A stretch of DNA of 11,781 nucleotides from CALHVX01 sp051027215 (lineage in GTDB: Bacteria; Pseudomonadota; Gammaproteobacteria; Pseudomonadales; Azotimanducaceae). Location of the stretch: the NCBI GenBank assembly GCA_051027215.1, contig JBPCXR010000296.1, positions 1 through 11,781 of the forward strand. The letters run 5' to 3'. The notes under the pieces were generated by a model. The model saw only the letters and a program-made list of their open reading frames with translations, was not told the origin of the DNA and did not search any database. Shown here piece after piece: positions 7,545 to 11,781 of the stretch. Numbering within the stretch: the stretch's first letter is position 1; each line of letters begins with the position of its first letter. The translations under genes and the position numbers were made by a program.

Positions 7545-8842
7545 CGAAACTTGATCCGCACCAGCGCTATCAAACACATCTTGAACAGCACCATGCCATC
7601 GCGAAATCGATCGATCTGCGTTGTGCCGTAGGTGCGAGATCGGTAACGAATGGGAACATCGACCATGCCCAGCTCTAGTGCCGATGCACAGAACAACATT
7701 TCGAAGTCACCAAATGGGTCGAACTCGCCGAAATCCTGTCGCCATTGGCATTGCCGCAGGTAGTCACCTCGATGAAACAATTTCGTGCCACACAGCGAAT
7801 CGCCAATAGTAACCCCGAGGACATAGGCTACGAACTTTGCAAAAAAGCGATTGCCGACATAGTTCAATGGCCGCATAGCGGCAAACTCCATTGGATACAA
7901 CAGTCGGTTGCCGTTGATAAAGTCGCCATGACCATTTGCATAAGCATCAAGAAATCGACCCAACAAGGTCGGCGGCATAGTGAGATCCGCATCGACAATG
8001 GCCAAAAGCTCCATCTTAGCCGCAGCAAAGCCATGCTTAACTGCATCGAACTTACCCTTCCCGGGTTGCTGCAGGCTAACAATCTTGTACTGATCAGAGT
8101 ATTTGTTCTGGGCCTGTTGTATCGCTTCCCATGTGCCGTCACTGGAATTGCCCTCGACCAGAATAATTTCCAGATCACTAACAGGCAGCGGCGGAAGTTC
8201 CTCGAAAAAGCGTTCGATGTTGCCGGCCTCGTTGCGCGCCGGCACAACGATCGACAAAGATGGCTCGGTCGAATGCGGCACCAATGGCCGCAACCAAACA
8301 ACGGAGCTTAATCCCATGGATCGGATAATAGGGATTTCAGCCAGTATGCGATTAATCAGAGTGCCCAAACCCCAAATATGGCCAGGCAGAAAACCAATCC
8401 ACTTTTGCTTCAACACTTCGAACCCGGTGATCCTTGCGATGTTGCTTAGATCAGCGTTCGAAAGAAACGCTGTGGGGTATGGACCGCGGCGCAAACCCAG
8501 AAGATTAGCAAGCCAATACAACGGTCGTAGATATGGGTTGTATAAAACGATCGCAACGCGATCACGACGGGCTGTTTCAGTGCTCAACCGGGTGAGAATG
8601 GCTTCGCAATCTAGCGAATAGTTGAGGCTACCGTTCAGTACGAATACCCGCGGTCGAGGATCTTGCCCGGAAAACTCCTGTAAGCCGCTGGCTGCCGCCG
8701 AGGTGCCATCGGCGACGATCATTTGTTCTAGCGTGCCATCGTCGTGCTCCATAGACTCGAGCCAGCACACTTCCCGGGCGTAGCGCGCTACCCTGGATAT
8801 CTCTTTGGCGACCATTCGATAAAAATAGTTTCGCATAGACAC
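7541..8842 (-). CDS. GT2 glycosyltransferase fused to a degenerate SAM-methyltransferase-like N-terminal domain
   Basis: 433 residues in two parts. Residues about 195-433 form a cytoplasmic GT2 glycosyltransferase of the polyprenyl-phosphate sugar synthase kind: LSIVVPARNEAGNIERFFEE, VEGNSSDGTWE, the nucleotide-sugar/metal motif DAD at 284-286, GDSLCGTKLFHRGDY, FGEFDPFGDFEMLF and RYRSRTYGTTQIDRFRDG. Residues 1-185 match the outline of the methyltransferase half known from bifunctional methyltransferase/GT2 proteins (FYRMVAKEI, VFVLNGSLNYSLDCEAILTRL, VAIVLYNPYLRPLYWLANLLG, GFEVLK, GLGTLINRIL, VVWLRPL). The glycine-rich SAM-binding motif I is absent: the stretch after FYRMVA reads REVCWLESMEHDD and the domain is shortened before NGSLNY. 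Methylation by this domain is therefore doubtful. The GTG at 8842 abuts the upstream stop; ATG 8836, two codons later, is an equally good start. The acceptor is likely a lipid carrier or lipid (inference). Confidence 0.93.
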   Translation of the reverse strand: MSMRNYFYRMVAKEISRVARYAREVCWLESMEHDDGTLEQMIVADGTSAAASGLQEFSGQDPRPRVFVLNGSLNYSLDCEAILTRLSTETARRDRVAIVLYNPYLRPLYWLANLLGLRRGPYPTAFLSNADLSNIARITGFEVLKQKWIGFLPGHIWGLGTLINRILAEIPIIRSMGLSSVVWLRPLVPHSTEPSLSIVVPARNEAGNIERFFEELPPLPVSDLEIILVEGNSSDGTWEAIQQAQNKYSDQYKIVSLQQPGKGKFDAVKHGFAAAKMELLAIVDADLTMPPTLLGRFLDAYANGHGDFINGNRLLYPMEFAAMRPLNYVGNRFFAKFVAYVLGVTIGDSLCGTKLFHRGDYLRQCQWRQDFGEFDPFGDFEMLFCASALELGMVDVPIRYRSRTYGTTQIDRFRDGMVLFKMCLIALVRIKFR

Positions 8843-9568
8843 CTAACGCGCGGGCAAAGGTTGTTTGGCAACACAGATGCGGTAGAACATCGCCGTCGTT
8901 CGAAGTAACCACGCAGGCAATTTGGCCTCAAGTCGCGCCAACACCGGATACAGCGAATCAGGCAACAACTGCGGTTTACTCAACCCCCCGCTCAACAGAT
9001 AAGAAAACGGCACGCAGTGTTCCAGCTTTTCCACTTGTAGATTCGGATATTGATGCTCAAAGCGCGCTCGGTCACGAAAGAAGATGATCCAAGGCAGCGC
9101 CTGATTGGCGATCAATGTGGGGTCACCTTCGGGCAGTTGCCAATCGCTGGCGCCTACTTCAAATGCTTCATGGTGCAGGTGGCGGTAAATTAGACGACTC
9201 ATCGCCGTGTTGGCGGGCTCAACCATGAGAATTTTTCCGCAAGGAACCAGGCATCGTTGCGCTTCCGCGAAAAAACGCTCAGGAAATCGCACGTGGTGCA
9301 GTACGTCCAGCATTATGATCGCAGACAGTGACTCGTCTTCGAACGGTAAATCTACCGCCGAACAAAGCAGGTCCACATTCGGCACCGGCCACAGCTCCGA
9401 GGTCACAGCACCAGGCAATAGCCGCTTCAGAAACCCATGTCCACTGCCGAGCTCTAATACTGTGCCCAGCTCTGATGGTGGCAGTTGATCAATAAAGAAC
9501 CGGTAATGGGATCCATAGATCTCGCCCAGCATGCCGCCATCCTCCGGTAGGCGTCGATTTTTTATCAT
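8843..9568 (-). CDS. class I SAM-dependent methyltransferase
   Basis: 241 residues from ATG 9568. The Rossmann-fold motif I is intact as VLELGSGHG (37-45). The acidic and motif II-IV region follows (NVDLLCSAVDLPFEDESLSAIIMLDVLHHVRFPERFF), then the post-motif loop LVPCGKILMVEPANTA. The arrangement is of the Methyltransf_11 / UbiE-like type used for small molecules, lipids and sugars. EIYGSHYRF near residue 15-24 appears to be the conserved beginning. The start is uncertain: AAGGA lies 16 nt before ATG 9568 but only 10 nt before an in-frame TTG at 9574, and another TTG at 9601 would add 11 residues. It is the first gene of the four-gene glycan block and its stop is directly followed by the next start. 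It could methylate the sugar or lipid made by the block; the acceptor cannot be told from sequence. Confidence 0.92.
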   Translation of the reverse strand: MIKNRRLPEDGGMLGEIYGSHYRFFIDQLPPSELGTVLELGSGHGFLKRLLPGAVTSELWPVPNVDLLCSAVDLPFEDESLSAIIMLDVLHHVRFPERFFAEAQRCLVPCGKILMVEPANTAMSRLIYRHLHHEAFEVGASDWQLPEGDPTLIANQALPWIIFFRDRARFEHQYPNLQVEKLEHCVPFSYLLSGGLSKPQLLPDSLYPVLARLEAKLPAWLLRTTAMFYRICVAKQPLPAR

Positions 9569-9701
9569 TGGCAATGTGTTCCCGTCCTTAGAACTCGCCA
9601 AGCGGGCAAGCAGTACCGTCAGGCACCGGTAAGACCAGTGGAATCAAATCGCATCTTCGGCCTATTGGGAATCGTTCCGGATCGCAATCGTGATGCAAGT
9701 C

Positions 9702-9713
9702 GCGATGCATCGC
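9702..9713. promoter_or_regulatory. perfect 12-bp palindrome GCGATGCATCGC, possible operator
   Basis: The sequence GCGATGCATCGC is a second perfect palindrome, 24 bp from the first, lying just after the candidate -10 where transcription would begin. It shares the core ATGCAT-like composition with the first palindrome but is not a copy of it. It could be a regulator site or a small RNA hairpin in the leader. Confidence 0.3.
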
Positions 9714-9714
9714 C

Positions 9715-9743
9715 AACATAGTCAGCAAAACTGACGTATGCAA
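9715..9743 (-). promoter_or_regulatory. candidate sigma70-type promoter for the glycan operon
   Basis: On the minus strand TTGCAT (-35, 9743-9738) and TATGTT (-10, 9720-9715) are separated by exactly 17 bp. The matches to consensus are modest (3/6 and 4/6). The -35 is the right half of the palindrome at 9738-9749, and the spacer contains the dyad GTCAG-N5-CTGAC. Transcription would start near 9708, about 140 nt before the methyltransferase ATG. This is a candidate only, judged on spacing and position. Confidence 0.25.
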
Positions 9744-9749
9744 TTGCAT
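9738..9749. promoter_or_regulatory. perfect 12-bp palindrome ATGCAATTGCAT, possible operator
   Basis: The sequence ATGCAATTGCAT is identical on both strands and overlaps the -35 of the candidate promoter. Two bases away lies the dyad GTCAGCAAAACTGAC (9721-9735). A dimeric repressor or activator could bind here. No regulator gene lies in the window. Confidence 0.35.
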
Positions 9750-9810
9750 GGATCGCTGTTCTGGCTGTGCCACCAGGTGACCATACACTCAGCGCCTGAC
9801 CTTGCAACAT

Positions 9811-11781
9811 TCAGCCGATTCGCGCGGACTCACCAGGTGAGCGCCTGTTGCGTTCCCACAATTCGCGAAGATCTTCAACGAGCAGCACCAGAGCTGGCAC
9901 GATGAACAAAATGATCATGCTGGAGAACAACACACCGGTCGCGAGGCTCACCGCCATCGGGACCAAGAATTGGGCTTGAATACTGGTTTCGAGCAGCATC
10001 GGTAGTAACCCTAAAGCTGTTGTTAAGGTAGTCAGAAATATGGCTCGGAAACGCCGCTCGGTAGCGCTGGCGATCGCAGCCAAGGGCGCCAGATCGGTGG
10101 TACGCCGCAAATAGTTGTAGCGATCAACCAGTACCAACGAGCCGTTAACCACCACACCGCTTAGCGCGATGATCCCGAATATCGAAATAAACGACAAATC
10201 GAACCCGAAGAGGAAGTGGCCAATCAATGCCCCACCCGCGCCGAACGGAATCGCGCTGAGAATTATCAGCGGTTGTATGTAACTGCGTAGCTGCGAAGCC
10301 AGCATTGTGTAAATGACCATGACTGCGATCAGCAAGGCATCACCCAGCGAGGCAATGTCTTGGGTTTGCTCTCGACCCACCCCGCCTTGCTCGACCCCAA
10401 GGCCAGGAAACTCAGCTCTAAGCTTCGGAACGAACTCCTGTTGGATCACCCCGTTAGCCTGATCTGGCGTTGCAATGGTGGTGTCGACTTTTGCGGTTAC
10501 GCTCACTACTCGACGCCCGTCAATGCGATCGATTTCCGAGTAGCTACGACTTTCGGTTAACTCCGCTACAGCGCTGATGGGCGCCATTGAGCCATCAGCG
10601 AGGCGAATCCTTGTGCCACTGAGGTCCAGAGTGCTACGCCGTTTCGCGAGCGGATAGCGAACCATGACCTTCAGCTCTTCCCGTCCTCGCTGTATACGCT
10701 GTACTTCCTCCCCAAAAAAACTCTGCCGCAGTTGTCGAGCAATGTCCGCGGGTAGCAGACCCGCAGCCTCACCTGCAGGCGTTAACGTAATGTCGAATTG
10801 GCGTTTGCCGAGCGCATAGGTGTCTTGCACTTCCGTTGCAGCGGGAATCTCGGCGACTAGCTGCTTCAGTGTCTGGGCTGCTTGCTCTAGCACCCGGTCG
10901 TTTGGATGCGATAGCTGGTAATCGATCTCCGGTCCGCGATCGAAAAATTGCGCGGAGTAGGTCAGACTTTCAACACCCGGTACAGGACCGACCTCATCCC
11001 GCCAGAGTTTTTCTAGCTGCACAGCATTCAACGTTCTGCCGGATTCCGGTACCAATTGAATTCGAATGGTGGCGCTGTGGCTTGAAGTCGTCATTCCTGA
11101 ACGCCCGCCAGGTCCGCCACCTGACAGCAGTCGACCGCCAATCGTGGCGTTGACAGATTCAAAAACGCTCCCGTCGAGTTCGTCATTAACCGCTTTCGCC
11201 GCAACCAATAAGCGTTCTGCCGTCTCTCGAGTGACGTTGTAAGGGGTGCCGATAGGCATCTCTAGCGATGCGCTGATGGTATCTGATGAAAGCGAGGGAA
11301 AGAAAATGAATCGAACTGCACCGGTCACCACCAAAGAAATCGACAGAAATAGGACGCCAAATCCAATGAACACGGTTAATAATCTGCGCTGAGCAGCGCG
11401 GACGATCAACGGCACCAACCAGTCATCGCGAAAGCGAGTCACTAGCGCGGCAGCCCGCGTTTGGATGCTTGCCAGCGCGCCACGGCTCCAGGTACCCGTG
11501 TGACTCAAATGAGACGGCAAGATGAAAAATACTTCAATGAGCGAAATGGTCAGCACGGCGATGACGACAACGGGCAGGATCCCAAGAACGCTAGCGAATG
11601 TGCCCGTGGCCAGCAGCAACGGCGCAAAGGCAGCGATGGTGGTCAAGACACCCACCAATACTGGGCCTTGTACACCGCGCACACCAGCAATGGATCCCAG
11701 CACACCAGGTCGACCGGATTCTTGCTCTGCAACAATGTTTTCTCCAACCACCACCGCATCATCAACGACAATTCCGAGCAC
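9811..11781 (-). CDS. RND efflux permease, 5' end outside window
   Basis: 656 residues of an AcrB-type inner-membrane pump whose first ~350-400 residues lie beyond the right edge. The first codon in the window (GTG) is internal, not a start. The visible part opens in transmembrane helix 4 with LGIVVDDAVVVGENI, whose paired aspartates (window residues 7-8) correspond to the proton-relay Asp407/Asp408 of AcrB. Helices 5-6 follow, then the link to helix 7 (132-160), the second large periplasmic loop (about 165-475), and helices 8-12 (about 482-636). In helix 10 the lysine of AcrB (Lys940) is replaced by Asn546 in GVVVNGSLVLVD, as in the large RND subgroup with VVVND. RND pumps work with a periplasmic adaptor and an outer-membrane channel; neither gene is in the window, and an adaptor is most likely upstream. 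The substrate is unknown. The C-terminus ends normally at 9811. Confidence 0.95.
   Translation of the reverse strand: MLGIVVDDAVVVGENIVAEQESGRPGVLGSIAGVRGVQGPVLVGVLTTIAAFAPLLLATGTFASVLGILPVVVIAVLTISLIEVFFILPSHLSHTGTWSRGALASIQTRAAALVTRFRDDWLVPLIVRAAQRRLLTVFIGFGVLFLSISLVVTGAVRFIFFPSLSSDTISASLEMPIGTPYNVTRETAERLLVAAKAVNDELDGSVFESVNATIGGRLLSGGGPGGRSGMTTSSHSATIRIQLVPESGRTLNAVQLEKLWRDEVGPVPGVESLTYSAQFFDRGPEIDYQLSHPNDRVLEQAAQTLKQLVAEIPAATEVQDTYALGKRQFDITLTPAGEAAGLLPADIARQLRQSFFGEEVQRIQRGREELKVMVRYPLAKRRSTLDLSGTRIRLADGSMAPISAVAELTESRSYSEIDRIDGRRVVSVTAKVDTTIATPDQANGVIQQEFVPKLRAEFPGLGVEQGGVGREQTQDIASLGDALLIAVMVIYTMLASQLRSYIQPLIILSAIPFGAGGALIGHFLFGFDLSFISIFGIIALSGVVVNGSLVLVDRYNYLRRTTDLAPLAAIASATERRFRAIFLTTLTTALGLLPMLLETSIQAQFLVPMAVSLATGVLFSSMIILFIVPALVLLVEDLRELWERNRRSPGESARIG

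Larger units (their letters stand above)
9569..9810. other. intergenic region ahead of the glycan operon, dyad-rich
   Basis: This 242-bp gap is the longest stretch without a convincing gene. It holds two perfect 12-bp palindromes, one 5-bp hairpin dyad and a possible minus-strand promoter, listed separately. A 66-codon minus-strand frame (9588-9788, GTG start, rich in His, Asp and Cys) covers most of it, but it has no recognisable family and no clear ribosome binding site. I see no terminator-like GC hairpin with a T run after the efflux gene. The region is best read as the regulatory leader of the methyltransferase-led operon. Confidence 0.5.

Noticed and set aside
9771..9839. CACCAGGTG, a 9-bp dyad, occurs at 9771-9779 and again at 9831-9839.
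   Set aside because: The second copy lies in the 3' coding end of the efflux gene and the unit is short. Two copies 60 bp apart are weak evidence for a regulator site without conservation data.

Overview
The window looks like chromosomal DNA from a Gram-negative bacterium, most likely a gammaproteobacterium. The reasons are two lipoprotein signal peptides with clear lipoboxes, an RND efflux pump, and a MarC-family fragment that resembles E. coli YhgN. Base composition is moderately GC-rich (judged by eye, not counted). The species cannot be named. There are no rRNA, tRNA, CRISPR or intact mobile-element signatures.

Layout, left to right. (1) Positions 1-1303, minus strand: the N-terminal ~434 residues of a YtcJ-like amidohydrolase lipoprotein that runs off the left edge. 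(2) 1343-3041: a scarred patch. An intact acyl-CoA dehydrogenase/flavin-monooxygenase-like gene (plus strand) sits between two gene stumps, the C-terminal third of a YhgN/MarC membrane protein (minus) and about 55 codons of a cytochrome P450 I-helix region (plus). Both stumps lie tightly against the intact gene, which suggests deletions have trimmed a once larger region. (3) 3050-4726, minus: a complete M28 metallopeptidase lipoprotein. (4) 4774-9568, minus: a tightly packed four-gene block. In transcription order it holds a class I SAM methyltransferase, a GT2 glycosyltransferase fused to a degenerate methyltransferase-like domain, a UPF0104/AglD2-type membrane protein, and a large multi-spanning protein with a C-terminal soluble domain that may be a GT-C glycosyltransferase. 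Junctions are 0 bp, a 4-bp ATGA overlap and a 4-bp GTGA overlap. (5) 9569-9810: the only real intergenic region, with two perfect 12-bp palindromes around a possible promoter. (6) 9811-11781, minus: the C-terminal ~656 residues of an RND efflux permease that enters from the right edge.

The four-gene block looks like one translationally coupled operon that builds or modifies a lipid-linked or surface glycan. The GT2 enzyme would load a lipid carrier or lipid acceptor, the two polytopic proteins would move the product or transfer sugar on the periplasmic side, and the methyltransferase would decorate it. The product is unknown. The M28 gene may be co-transcribed from the same promoter, since only 47 bp separate it from the last gene, but its function is different (periplasmic peptide hydrolysis). 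The most unusual signals are the dead-looking methyltransferase domain on the GT2 protein, the two gene stumps around the flavoenzyme, and the dyad-rich intergenic region.
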